From Sphagnum compactum (Eukaryota > Bryophyta > Sphagnopsida > Sphagnales), in contig OZ234501.1 in NCBI GenBank assembly GCA_965153455.1, positions 744,001 to 808,000 of the forward strand: 64,000 bases of DNA. Reading direction: 5' to 3'. A program made the position numbers and the translations under genes. Below the pieces are notes generated by a model that worked only from the letters and a program-made list of their open reading frames with translations, made no database searches and was not told the origin of the DNA. Shown here in pieces: positions 36,877-48,900 of the stretch (position 1 is the stretch's first letter; every line of letters begins with the position of its first letter).

Positions 36877-37009
36877 GTCAAAACCAAGATTGCAGGAGAT
36901 GAGAGGCTGATCTGTTTTGTCTGAATCAGTTTTGTTTTCCTTTTTGATTTGCAAGTACTGAGTGTCGACATAAGTGCTGCATTTTTGCTATGTGCTGAAT
37001 TTCTGTAAA

Positions 37010-38239
37010 ATGACAAGTCCACAAGGTCTGGACGATTTGTTTTGGGGACGGGATTATGAAGACGTCAGTGATTGGGCGGAGCGATTGAGTGAGGCCGCCG
37101 AGGTCCGCGACCTCACTCCTAACAAATTGTTTAAAATCGCGAAGTTGAATTTGCGTGGTCGAGCGAAGGAGTGGTTTCGGAGGCTACAGCCAGCGCCTGT
37201 CGACTGGGCTGACCTGCGGAACCAGATGATCCAGAAGTACGGGAACATAGACGCTGATGACATCCGAATGAGAATGGATGCCATCAAACAAGAGCCCAGA
37301 GAAAGGGTTCAGAAATATTTCGAGCGCCTGGACAAGTTGTTTCGGAAAGGTAAGGTGCAAGATGTGGAGCAGAGAAGGAGATTCCTGGCCAGGCTGAGGC
37401 CAGAAATCCGGAAGTTATGCATTGTAAGGGTGTTTGCAGACATCGAAGAGTTGGTGGGTGCTGCAATTGAGGTGGAAAGAGTGTTGGGTGAGCTTGGTGA
37501 GACGCCATTTGAGCCTCTTAAGGAGGAGCAGGAAGAAGGGACCGAAAAAACTATAATGGAGAAGCAGGTTGCTGCTTTGAACAGCACCTTGATTAATTTC
37601 TTTAAAGGGAATGCGCCTAATCCAACATCAGCATCCTCTTCCAATGTGTTCGGAGGGTGCCAGATTTGTGGGGGAGGGGATCACAAGGCCACTACGTGTC
37701 CGAGGCTCAATGAAGCACGGCCAAAATGTGCCAAGTGCAATATGCCGCATAGGACAGAAAATTGTGGAATCAAGTGTACCTTTTGTGCAGGTTTGGGACA
37801 CTCGGAGGATCGATGCTGGAAGAAACCCAAAGATGGGAAGTTGCATCCTGGAACAGCAAACTTCGTGGAAGTTTTGCTGGATGATGAAGAGGCAACGCTG
37901 CAGCAACTCAACAGGTTGTGTGGCAATGAAAAGGTATTTTCATATACTCGGGTACCACGGAGACGAACTCCTGTCAAAATGGCACCTGCAGGTAACGTAC
38001 ACTCTCCTGAAGTTGCAGAGGAAGGTACGGGAGTGAGTCGGGAGACGACTATCAAATCAAAAATTCTCTCGCATTTTATAAAAGGGAAAATCGCCCTTAG
38101 CCCAATGGAGACAGTTTTGATGATCCCTGGAGAGTTAGAACATTTGGAGAATTTAGTAAAGCTAGCTCGTAGGAAGAAGGACGCAGAGACGGTGAGTGAT
38201 CAAGTGTCTGTTGTTTCACCTATTCCGGCAATTAGATGA
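37010..38239 (+). pseudogene. Gypsy 2 gag
   Basis: The capsid domain (retrotransposon gag family) is seen as KIAKLNLRGRAKEWFRRL, MIQKYGNIDADDIRMRMDAI and KYFERLDKLF. It is followed by three zinc-knuckle-like modules between 37658 and 37820: CQICGGGDHKATTC, CAKCNMPHRTENC (one residue short) and CTFCAGLGHSEDRC. The ATG at 37010 (MTSPQGLDDLF) is preferred over the one at 36974. A TGA at 38237-38239 closes the frame, and the protease follows in the same frame. It is not known whether this TGA is a mutation or a native gag stop. Confidence 0.9.
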
Positions 38240-39589
38240 ATCTGTGTTAACAAGACAAGCAGAAGCAAGACACTCCATTTGCCGGTGGAGATAAACAGGT
38301 ATATAGTAGAAGGACTCGTAGACACCGAGGCATCCATGTCTGTCATGGCTACTGCTGTGGTAAGGGAGATGGGGATGATGCATTTGGTAGTTGGATCTGA
38401 GACCTATAAGACTGCATCAGGGGTCGTGACTCAGGCCCTAGGACGGAGAGATGAGGTATCAGTAAGAGTTGGAGATGTCCAGTGCACCATGACTTTCATG
38501 GTGGTAGACACAGATAGTTATGATGTGTTTCTTGGGTTGGACTTCTTGATGAAGATTGGAGCCATCGTGGATGTGGAGCGAGGGCTGATCCAAGTGAGAA
38601 AGGGACCAGGAACTAACGTGGAAGTGTTGCCATTGACTGTCGTGAATCTGCTGCAGAATGTGGATTCGGAGGCTGTGAAGCATGATGCTGCAGTCACCTT
38701 GAAAAGTGCATCACCTGAGACCTTAGAGGTAGACCTTGGGAAGCTGTCATTGTATGACTCTGTTGTGAATCAACAGGCAAATGTACTGGTGTCAGAATCT
38801 AACACTGATACGGATGATGACAGTGAAGAAGGATTTCAATCGGTGGAACCGATTGATGAAGAATCCGAGTTTGGAAACACCGAACTTGAAGAATTGGTGC
38901 TGAAGGAGGGACCACAGCAAATCCTGCAACTTACGCTACAAGATCAGGCTGATGATTTCATGAGGGAAGAGATTTCAGATTTTGATGATTATGCTAATTG
39001 GATACAGTGGGTGTCTGATGCAGAAAAAGGGAAGCACATCAACAGCGAACCTGCGCAATGTGCAGAAGTGCCTGTGTTGCTGCAAATCCATCAAGTGAGT
39101 AGGGATGAGGCTCAATCCAAGCAATTGGCATCACCATCAGACTGCCCAAGGATGAGCACAAGATGGGAAGAGATCTCCCAGAAGATTCGGATTGATCACA
39201 ACCTGGGAGACGAGAGGAAGCGGCAACTCTGGAAAGTGTTTGGCAACTACCAAGACGTATTCGCTTGGAACAAGGGAGAATTGGGCTGTTGCACCGTAGG
39301 GGAGCACTCCATCGACACGCAAAGATTCCCACCCTGCAGGGTATCTCCTGGACGATTGTCATTCTGGGAAAAAGCTGAAGTGAAAAGGCAGATTGATGTC
39401 TTAGTTGAATTGGGCAAGATGAAGCCCAGCGATTCTGAGTATGCTTGTTGTGTCACTCTACCGGTAAAAAGGGATGGAAGTAGGCGATTCTATGGAGATT
39501 ACCGACCTCTCAATGGGCAGACTCGCCGAGACGCCTTCCCGATGCCATTGGTTGATGATGTGATCTCCCAACTGGGGAAGTCAACCTAG
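38240..39589 (+). pseudogene. Gypsy 2 protease and start of reverse transcriptase
   Basis: It is in frame with gag. The protease site reads VDTEASMSVM (38320-38349), where the usual Gly of D(S/T)GA is Glu, a G-to-A change that should inactivate it. VFLGLDFL is the second protease motif. An acidic linker follows (DTDDDSEEGFQ). The RT begins with QRFPPCRVSP, KMKPSDSEYACCVTLPVKR and YRPLNGQTRRDAFPMP. A TAG at 39587-39589 interrupts the finger/palm region just before FTALDLQ. Confidence 0.9.
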
Positions 39590-40687
39590 TTCACTGCATT
39601 GGATCTTCAATATGGTTTCTGGCATATTCGAATGGCGCCTGAAGACGTGAAGAAAACTGCACTGATCACAAAGACAGGGCTGTATGATTGGACGGTCATG
39701 CCATTTGGGCTCAAGAATGCGACCAGTACTTTCACTCGAACCATGTCCACAGTGTTCAAAGAGCTTGGAGACAATTTCCTGAAGATCTTTGTGGACGATC
39801 TCAATGTGCACAGCGAGGATTGGGCGCAGCACCTACAACATTTGAATTCTGTCCTTCTCAAACTCAGGGAAGTAAATCTAAAGTTGAATCAAAGCAAATG
39901 TTGTTTTGCTGCCAGGAGTATAACTTTCCTGGGTCATATGGTTAGTCATGAAGGAACCAAGCCGGACCCTAGCAAGATTGATGCAGTAGTTCATTTTCTA
40001 GTGCCGAAGACCGTCACGGATGTGAGGTCTTTTCTAGGACTGATGGGGTATTTCCGAAACTATGTTCGGGGATATTCGCGATTAGTTGTACCCTTGTTTG
40101 AATTGACAAGGAAAGATGTTGCTTTTGTGTGGGATTTGGGATGTCAGAGTGCGTTTGATGCTTTGAAGGAGGCACTCGTAACTGCCCCAGTTCTCACTCG
40201 ACCTGACTTCAAGAAATCGTTCTGCCTTGATGTGGATTGGTCACCAAAGGGCGTTGGTGCTATTCTGTCTCAAAGGGAAGGCAGGATGGAGAGAGTAATG
40301 GCGTATGCCAGCAAAGGCTTGACACCTGCACAGAGGAAATTCCACCCAATGGAGGGAGAATGCTATGCACTGATATGGGGTGTCATGCATTTCAGGCAGT
40401 ATCTGCACCAAAATCATTTTCTTCTGAGAACTGACCACAAGTCGCTTGAATGGCTTGCCACAATTTCAGATGCGCATGGGAGAAGAGGGCGCTGGATCGA
40501 CATGCTGCAGGACTTCAGTTTCAAAATAGTGCGTCGACCAGGGATGAAGCATACAAACGTGGATGCGCTAAGCCGAAATCCGGTAGGAAGAGCTGTGGAT
40601 GATGATGATTTCAGTGAGGAAATCCAAGACATTGAGACTAAGCAAGACAACTTGATTGAGATGACAGGCGGGGTATTCTCTGTCTGA
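39590..40687 (+). pseudogene. Gypsy 2 reverse transcriptase palm and RNase H
   Basis: The frame continues from the previous segment. RT motifs: FTALDLQYGFWHIRMA, TVMPFGLKNATSTFTRTM, catalytic FVDD (39788-39799), FLGHMVSHEGTKPDP and RSFLGLMGYFRNYVRGY. RNase H: CLDVDWSPKGVGAIL, EGECYALIWGVMHFRQYL, RTDHKSLEWL and NVDALSRNP. Catalytic residues of both enzymes look intact. The segment ends at a TGA (40685-40687), with a second in-frame stop TAG at 40742-40744. Confidence 0.93.
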
Positions 40688-42334
40688 TGCGGCGAGGAAT
40701 TAGAATGGTTTGGTCTGAGAAGACAATCAGAAGGAGTGACATAGCACCATAGATGCTGTTTTGGCATCAACCATTGGCGATGGTCGGTAGGGCATCAACT
40801 GTTTATGCTTGATGCATTGCCTAAGGTGAACCAAGATGAGGGGGATGACTCACTTAAGGAAGATGTAGAAGCTGCAGACGATGAGGAGATTCGAGATTCA
40901 GGATCTCCCAAGGGCAAACGAGTGCTGACAGGAAGTTCCAATTACTACAGTAGACAGCAGCAACTGGAGTTAGTGTTGGCTGCGCAGGAGCTTTCGAAGT
41001 ATGGAGAACACGATGAAGGTGATGTAAAATTTGATGAACGAGAAGTCTGTGCTGTAGATGCAGAAACCATGGACATATGGGAGGATGAGGCTTGCCTGGA
41101 GTTGTTAAAGGGCGGTGCTCTCCCAGACACAACCGATCTGCAGGTAAGTAAGAGAGCAACTGACTATTGTTGGAAAGACAACAAGCTCTACTTTAAGGGG
41201 CTGTATGTACCCAAGCTTGAGGAGCGGATAAAGCTTGTGAGTCAAATGCATGAGGACCTGGGGCATTTCGGGGAGCAAAGAACTCTGGCAGAGATTTGCA
41301 GGAGGTACTTCTAGAACAATCGAACTGAGTGTGTGAAGGTAGTCGTAAGGACGTGCCAGTAGTGCCAGCTGGTGAAAAGTGTGGGCAGCGTTCGATCTAG
41401 AGACGAGCAATTGAAGAGCATTCCCGTTTGCGATTTGTTCTACAGAGTTGCGTTGGATACGGCGGGACCATTGCCTGAGACTAAGTCAGGCAACAGATAT
41501 ATCCTGGTGGCCATCGACCACTATTCTAAGTGGTGTGAAGCCAAGGCAGTGGCTGATCACGGAGCCAAGACTGCTGCAAGGTTTTTGGAGGATGATCTAA
41601 TTTATAGATATGGAGTTCCTAAATTCATACTTATTAACAATGGAGGGGAGTGGGGTGCAGAGTTTGATACCATGTGCAAGGATTATGCTATACAGCATCA
41701 ACGCACTGCACCACAATGGCCCCAGTGCAACGGAATGGCGGAACGCATGATTAAAACCATCAAGCATGGTATCACTGTCTTGGCTGCGAATCCTACAAAT
41801 GTAGACTGTTGGGATGAGCACTTGGCAAAGGTCTTGTTTGGGTACAGGTGTGGCATCCAAGCGAGCACCAAATTCTCTCCATTCATGATTCTAACTGGTC
41901 GATCACCACGTCTCAGGGCTAATAACGGTCTGGATGTTCTGACTAACGTTGTTGATGATAGTGCTGATGTCGAAGTTGCTGCAGCACAATTCCTGGAGAA
42001 GGTGAAACTCATAACAAGTATACATGAAGGCGTCCTGCTCAACGTGGAGCAGGCATAAAAGAAGCAAAGGACCACGTATGCAACCAGGAAGGGTAAGCAT
42101 CTGTTTGAAGGGTTGGGTGCAGGGGTGTCGATGGTGAAGATGAAGAAACCAGGTAAGAGGAGAGCACTCACCGCAAGTTGGGAAGGCCCATACCAATTTG
42201 TCGGACACACTGATGGCAAGGGCAATTTTGATTTTGAGGAAGGCTGCCGAATCTGCATTGTCCAAGATGGAGATGGACGCCAATGGGAGAGGTCTCGAAG
42301 AGATCTGCAGATCTATTACGCTCCTCCTGCGTAA
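40688..42334 (+). pseudogene. Gypsy 2 integrase
   Basis: An acidic linker (DALPKVNQDEGDDSLKED) leads to the zinc module HEDLGHFGEQRT...CQ-stop-CQLVK (41249-41374). The core follows: LDTAGPL (Asp at 41456), LINNGGEW and AERMIKTIKHG (Glu at 41741). The second catalytic Asp, normally in TDNGGEW, is Asn here (41636-41638). Stops in the same frame are at 41312 (TAG), 41360 (TAG) and 42056 (TAA). The last 90 codons carry the C-terminal module WEGPYQFVGHTDGKG and end at a natural-looking TAA at 42332-42334. Confidence 0.9.
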
Positions 42335-42355
42335 GCTGAGGGACTCAGCTTTCTC

Positions 42356-42368
42356 AAAAAGGGAGGGG
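42356..42368 (+). other. Gypsy 2 polypurine tract
   Basis: The run aaaaagggagggg lies seven bases before the TGTAA start of the 3' LTR. Confidence 0.8.
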
Positions 42369-42375
42369 TGACATA

Positions 42376-43202
42376 TGTAATCGAACAAGGGGTGACCGCG
42401 CAAATTCGTCCTATAACTATGCATTTTGTGTGAATTCCAGAGTTACTGATCAAGAGCTAATCCAGCCGCCTCATTAATGAGGGCGGCGGATCTTATCTTC
42501 TTTAGAGGAGGGGTTTGCTCTAATTATGCATGGGATGCATGGGGAAGTAGCTAGCTAGCTGTTTGGGATGCGATGGCAGGGAGATGACGGCGCGATTGAT
42601 GGAGTGGAGGCGGCGTTGCATTGATGAGTGATGGAGGAGAATGTGGCGGCAAGGAGATTTGAAACGAGACAAGCTTGTAGAAGACGCGAAAGCAGAAAGC
42701 AAAAAGGAGGAAAGGAGGGAGTCAAGGGAAAAAAAGGAATAGAGCTGAGGAGGTCTTGGTAGTGTAGGAGGGACTTGGATTTTCCAGTTCTGTGTCTTCT
42801 TTTTGGTCGTTGAAAGCTTGGCAGATCATTAAGTTAGTCCGTTGCGCCAGTGTCTAGCCAAGTGGGAACTACTCGATTCCTGGTGATCATAAGAACAGAG
42901 GAAACTTGTGCTGTTGGAGGTCTGTAAAATCCTGAACTATGAACTTCTGATCTGTGGAATGCAGTTTTGCTGATCCATGTGTGTAGTGGCTGTGTTTGTG
43001 GAAGTCCTGTAGAGAAATCTTGCATCGATGTTGTGAGCTCTTCATTTTGGAGTTAGGTAAAGCTGGCAGACATTGGATTCCGATGTAGATCGGAGTCGTC
43101 GGTCAAGTCGTGTATTTCGTCAGGCGATCAGCCAGTCTCAGTAATCGACTGATCAGACCAGTGTAGAGGGGTCTGGGTGTTGTTTTGGTCTCTCTCTCTT
43201 TT
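42376..43202 (+). repeat. Gypsy 2 3' LTR
   Basis: A copy of 35285-36114 that begins TGTAATCGAACAAGG. It is followed by ggtgacacattc rather than the primer site, which marks the element border. Confidence 0.92.
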
Positions 43203-45946
43203 TGGTGACACATTCATCCAATTTGCCCAATTTTGGATCATGCACCAACAAGAAGTATCATCCTTCCAAAGGCTATTCGTCCACTCCCACATTGAACCAA
43301 CTCTCACCAACATCCATCGATACATCCATGCATGGTAAGAAAGGTTGAATATCTAATCCCATCCATGATGAGAACCCCATGTTGGAAAGAACTCTGCAGT
43401 TATGGAAACACTTTAATATCTAAATTATTTTACACAAAAATCAATTGAAACTTCACCTTGGAAATGTGAGAAAAAGGTTTAAAAAGTTTTTTCATTCAAA
43501 ATTTTCTTTGCATCGGGATGGCATCCATACAACATCCACCCACCAAGTGGGGTAAGATAGTTCATTATATTTTTCAATTGTCAATTTATTATTTATCATA
43601 TTTTATAATGCATATTGATATATGTAAATCTTTATTATAAAAAATAATAATCAAAATGAATTTTGCTACCTTTCTAAGGGAAAAAAGACTTGGCAAAACA
43701 ATCTTATTGTAATGGTTCCACAAAACGTTTTCCTTCCCTAGCAAAGTACATATTTGCATTATTTGAGAACTAAAATTATTTCAAGGTTTATATAATCATA
43801 TAAATTTGATAAAAACTTACAAATTCAAGAAAATGTAACATTATTTCCTCAAGAACAAGACTTGTTTTAATATGATGAATTTTGGTGCAATTAAAAACAA
43901 GGATACAAATGTAATGATGGAAATTTCAAACGATATTTTAAAATTTTAAAATAAGGACATGTTGTGTTCAATATAAATGTTAGATATTTTATATATTGGA
44001 AAACATTTAATGTTAATTTTTTTATTCTATGTGATTTATATTTTACATTGGTGCAATGATTTTTAATTTTACTTTTTTGATATAGCATCATTGGTTAGCA
44101 TCCGAAGAAGGGTTTAGCAATAAGTGGCAACAAGATAGGAAGCACATTGTAATCTTTTATAAAACTCCCTTTTATTTCTAAACCTCCAGGAGGAGGTCGT
44201 CTAAATCAAGCAAACCCAATCATCTAAAACTGAACGGTGTGGGTCACAAAAGACACAAACCATATTCAACATGTTTACGACATAACATAGTACCTCATCA
44301 TGTTCAATGGTAATTAACATGGTAGCTTGATGTTAGCGGGGAGGGTAAAAATCACGTGAAAACAAAAAAAACAAAAAAAACAAAAAGAAAACATATGGCA
44401 AGAAAAAAAAAAAGAAACACTAAGTAAGAAAAAGAAAAAAAATGATTAGAGGAAAAAAGGGGAGGATAGAAATAAGAAAAGAAAAAAACAACTAAACAAA
44501 AAAATTGGAGGAAAACAAAATAAAAACCAAGAAACAAATTCTTTTAAAAAAAAAGGAAAGCCAGAAAAACAAACAAGAAAAAAGGAAAGATCCAAAGTGG
44601 GGTAGCCTATGATCCCATGACCACCAAGAAAAACACCCTCCTTTGGAAGATTTGCGAAACAAAACAAAAAAGACTTGTAAGTTATAAGTACCCCCTTAAG
44701 GAAAAAGGGGAAAAAAATATCACTGACCCTTCACAATCTATGGGAAAAAAATATTATTTCAACACCTCCACCTTTATCAATTGTGACCAAAAATGAACCA
44801 ACAAATATTTATGTTAAAATAGTTGTGAGAGAATGCATGGGAAAGAAAAAAACAAAGGTCAAATGTGCTCATAAAATGTCTAAAATAATAATAATAATAA
44901 AGATCAAGAAAAAAATGTTTACACAATTTTACAAAATCAAAATAAAATAGAGTTAAACATGAAATTATGGGCATGGTGAAAGATAAACCAAAAAAAAAAC
45001 TAGAAAAGAAGAAAAACAAGAAAGGAGAGAGAATGAAAAAGAAAGTTATGAGGGGGAAAAATGGAACAAACCAAGGGGAATGGGCTATACATTACATCTT
45101 CAAAAAGTTGTGAAAGAAAAGGAAAAAAAACTAAGGTGAACAACCCTTACATTACATCCCTAAAAAGTTATGAGAGAGGGGAGAGTATTCAATCCCCCTT
45201 CCACCCTCATTCACCCTTAAGACAAAAAAGAAAAAAAAAGAAAGACCTCACATCCCCTCAACCAAATATATGGTTGGACAATGTAGTAAATGTGGATTGT
45301 CCACACATAGTTTTAACATATTCACTGACTTTACACCTTCCCTCACTTCAAAACATATAAGAAGAAAAAAAAAAAACCCCATCCCTTCACCTAATTTGTT
45401 GGATTGTCTGCACATTTATAAAGGGGTCAATGGTCTCCTTAGTAAAAATTTTGTGGACAATCTATAATAGTACAATATCCTAGAGGCTATTAGAGGAAAA
45501 AAGAGCTCCAACCACCTTATTAAACTTTATATCCTGCCTGTAGATATGGGGGAGTTCTTGCCTGAGGATAAAGCCCCCTTTATAGGGGGGTAATTGCCTG
45601 GCTACATGCAGATGTGCCCATACCAAATCATAGTATGAGGGAGTAGGGTAGTTGGATCATATCACAAATTCAACTCCATATATGTGCAAACTTATTCCAG
45701 CAATGTGACCAAGTAAGCACAAGGACCAAACATCTTTGGTGTATATATGAATTTGAACACTGTCATCTTTTGTAAATGTTGTGTTGGGGAATATCATTTG
45801 ATAGACTAACATCAAAAATTGAATTTCATATGTATGCAGGTTTAAGGTTGGTTTGACAAAGTTTGAGTTATTAATAGATTGACCTTTTATTATCAATTCC
45901 AACTCTTTTGTCTTCACAAACATATATATATTTTCAACTAGTATTC
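43203..45946. other. Spacer with A-rich low-complexity blocks
   Basis: Runs of aaaaac/aaaag words occupy about 44350-44610, 44880-45040 and 45110-45250. Open frames there are translations of simple sequence. No gene is supported. Confidence 0.5.
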
Positions 45947-48900
45947 ATGGCTAACTTCAAATGCCTTGAGTGTAACATTTTTTTTACCACTTCTCATCAA
46001 CGTGATGGACATCACCGATTGGTGCATTAGTCAACTTGTCAAATTCGTACTATCACTCGTCAAATTACTATTAATCGATTGATTAACGACAAATTTCCTT
46101 GCCCCATTGATTGTTGCACAAGGACATTTGGGCGCAATGATAACCTCCAATCCCATTTCAAAGTGCAACATTTGGGGCAAAACAATTCAACCCGAAATTA
46201 ACATCTTGATGACAATGTGCAAAAGGCAATGTCAATGGGCATGTTAATTCAACCACCCATCGAACAAACATCAGAGCTACTCCGTGATGTTGGCCTTGTT
46301 ATTCTAAACATTATGGATGGCATTCGTCTATTATTGTGCAAGGTTTATAATGTATGTTTAGAGCCGAAGCTTTGCCAAATGCATAACCACTTATTGGGGC
46401 ATGACAATCATTGAGTTCCCAAACAACATCGCAATGGTGGCCAACATCATGTGAATATAATCTCACATGTTATGAATTTCACATCATTGTTTGAGGAGAT
46501 TGAGTTCACCGAATTACAAGACCAAATGGCCTTGAAAAGTATACCACATCTCCACAACAATAACTCTTACCAGTGGTCCCAAGGATCATGGTTGTCAATG
46601 GATATTGATGCAAAGCAAATGGATGTGCGTACTATTACACTTTCAAGAAGACTATTGCCAATCATCATGTGACCAACCATTTTTTCTTACTAGTTTATGC
46701 AAGTTGTCAACCATGCCAAGTGTAATGCCTTTTCAAAAAGGTTGGGTACACCACATATTTTGGGATTGACCACCAAAATATGGAGCTTGCAGGTGACCAA
46801 GTGGGGCTCCAATTTAAGGAGCAAGTACATGCTTCATTAGAGGCCCACCAATGTTCAATATTGAACATGGCACAAAATCCATCAATCTATGAGTTGAATC
46901 CATGGCTCAGAATGTTTCGTTGGCACAAGCTAGCTATCAACCACATCATTTTAATGGGTATGCCATTGGACCATATCAAGCAATCAAGTGTGCTCCTGAC
47001 CTTAATAAGTGGGGAATTCAATTTGGATCACTTGCCCTTGATGGTTCGAGCATATTTGGAGAATGCACATACCACGATTGATTGTGTGCCATATCATCTA
47101 AGGCGGTTGGTTGTTTCTGTTGAAGATTCCCATGTGGCCACAATGGGGCTTAACCAGCTTTGGGTGCCATCCACAATACGTAAAAAAATATGTTAATGAA
47201 CAAGCTTTTCTTTACAATGGTCCGATCAACAAATAGCAACCCAGTGGATGATAAGCCATTTGTCTATGTTCTTGGCAATTTGCATTTGGATCTAGCAAAT
47301 GCATTAGAGAATCTCATTTCTTATATCCAAAGTCAACAAGATGCAAATAAAGATTATGAAGATCTTGTTCATATCCACATGGTGTTGTTGCACATTTATC
47401 GACCGCCAACATGTCTAGTTATTCAACAAAAACTATAAACTAGTTGTCCAATAATGAGGTTCATGATTGTGAACAACTTAAAATTAAACCCTTCATCAAC
47501 CAACCTCGCCTTTGAACATGTTCGACATGTCACAGGTCCCATAGCCATTCTCCAATATTGGTGGAGATGTACAATATTCATGCAGCTTGTGTGTTTAATG
47601 TGGCAACTTGATCACCCAACCATCCCTTTGTGTGAAGTTAATGAGTGGCTTGCTTGCATTCGTGACAATGCTAAGGACACACCATTCAATAGACTACGAG
47701 AGACCATGCGCCTTGCATGCACAATGTTGGGTGATGGCCTAAACATCCTAATACTCGTTTGGATTGGTCTTTTGGCATGCACGATTGATGGTCAAGTTTT
47801 CACCATTGACACATTACGAAACCTAGTTGGTAAGCTACTCAATGAGGCAAATACAGTCATGAACAACCAATTGCTACTAGGTCTCTAAACAGCTTGGATC
47901 AGTAAGGTGATAGTTGAAAGTAACATTGCTAACATGGCGAATGAAGACAATGTTGGATATTCCTTATTATCAGATACATGTAATGAATTTCATTATCATG
48001 GACAAGATTTTGCTATCCACCTTTTTAGTTATCGGCATACCCGAAATCTTTTTATCAAAAGCAAAATAATGATCAATCCATTATATGGAATCAAAATGCC
48101 TTGGCAATTTGGGCATGAAGAGCTGATCGTATGCATGCATTGTTATTTCTATTCATGCATTTCACTACTGGTGGTCCTCCTCGTGGTGAAGAGTACAAAA
48201 GCTATCTCATTCGCAACATGAAGCATTCTGATAGGACATTTTGTTGGTCAGCTAACACCCTTATGACTTTCTAGAGGTACCACAAGGGCACCAACATAGG
48301 GTTGCCAATCAATTTGATATTTTGTTTCGTACCTCCAAAATTAAATTTGTTATTCGTTGAATATATGTTGCTTGTGTGGCCAATGTAGTCATTTATTGTT
48401 GGTTTGCGTGGAAATATTGATGTTGCTTAGCAATACATGAACATTTCAGCCATTCAATGAGATGTAACCATGGATGGCCAAAATGTTTCTTGTTTAGTGG
48501 CCACTACATTCCTTGAGTATGCAAATCTTGATATAGGGATTACATATTATCATCATTTTGCTGCTTACTTTGGCAGCACCATCAAACAAAGTTATTGCAC
48601 GAAATTTCCCATTAATGAAACATTATGGCATTCTTTAGCCATAGCTGCATGACATTTGCTAATTGTTCAAATGATCATAGATTCATGGACACTCAACAAA
48701 TGTACACATACAAATTGGCAGTTGAGGCATGGCATTGCTTGTTATAACTCAATGGGAGTTTTGTCAATACACCTCCATTAGGGACTTCAACCATTCAAAT
48801 TCCAATAATTATTTACCAACCCAATAGCCATTTTCCATTGTAATTTAAGTGTGCATCTCTCCTTGCATCGCTCATGTATTCAATCACATAAACTGCCACT

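Larger units (their letters stand above)
35285..43202 (+). mobile_element. Second Ty3/gypsy retrotransposon, near full length (7.9 kb)
   Basis: Two LTRs (35285-36114, 42376-43202) are about 97% identical. A primer-binding site follows the left LTR and a polypurine tract precedes the right. Between them are an upstream ORF region, gag with three zinc knuckles, protease, RT, RNase H and integrase, in gypsy order. From 36974 to 42334 the coding frame never shifts but has seven in-frame stops. CATT lies on both sides if the LTR is taken to end at the CA of ggtgaca (catt at 35281-35284 and 43211-43214); this would be a 4-bp target duplication and is uncertain. Confidence 0.93.

Noticed and set aside
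43248-43275. atccttccaaag near both flanks of gypsy 2 as a target duplication
   Set aside because: It lies about 45 bp from the right border and about 15 bp from the left border, too far to be a target-site duplication.
44352-45019. Minus-strand Phe-rich open frames
   Set aside because: They translate A-rich low-complexity DNA.
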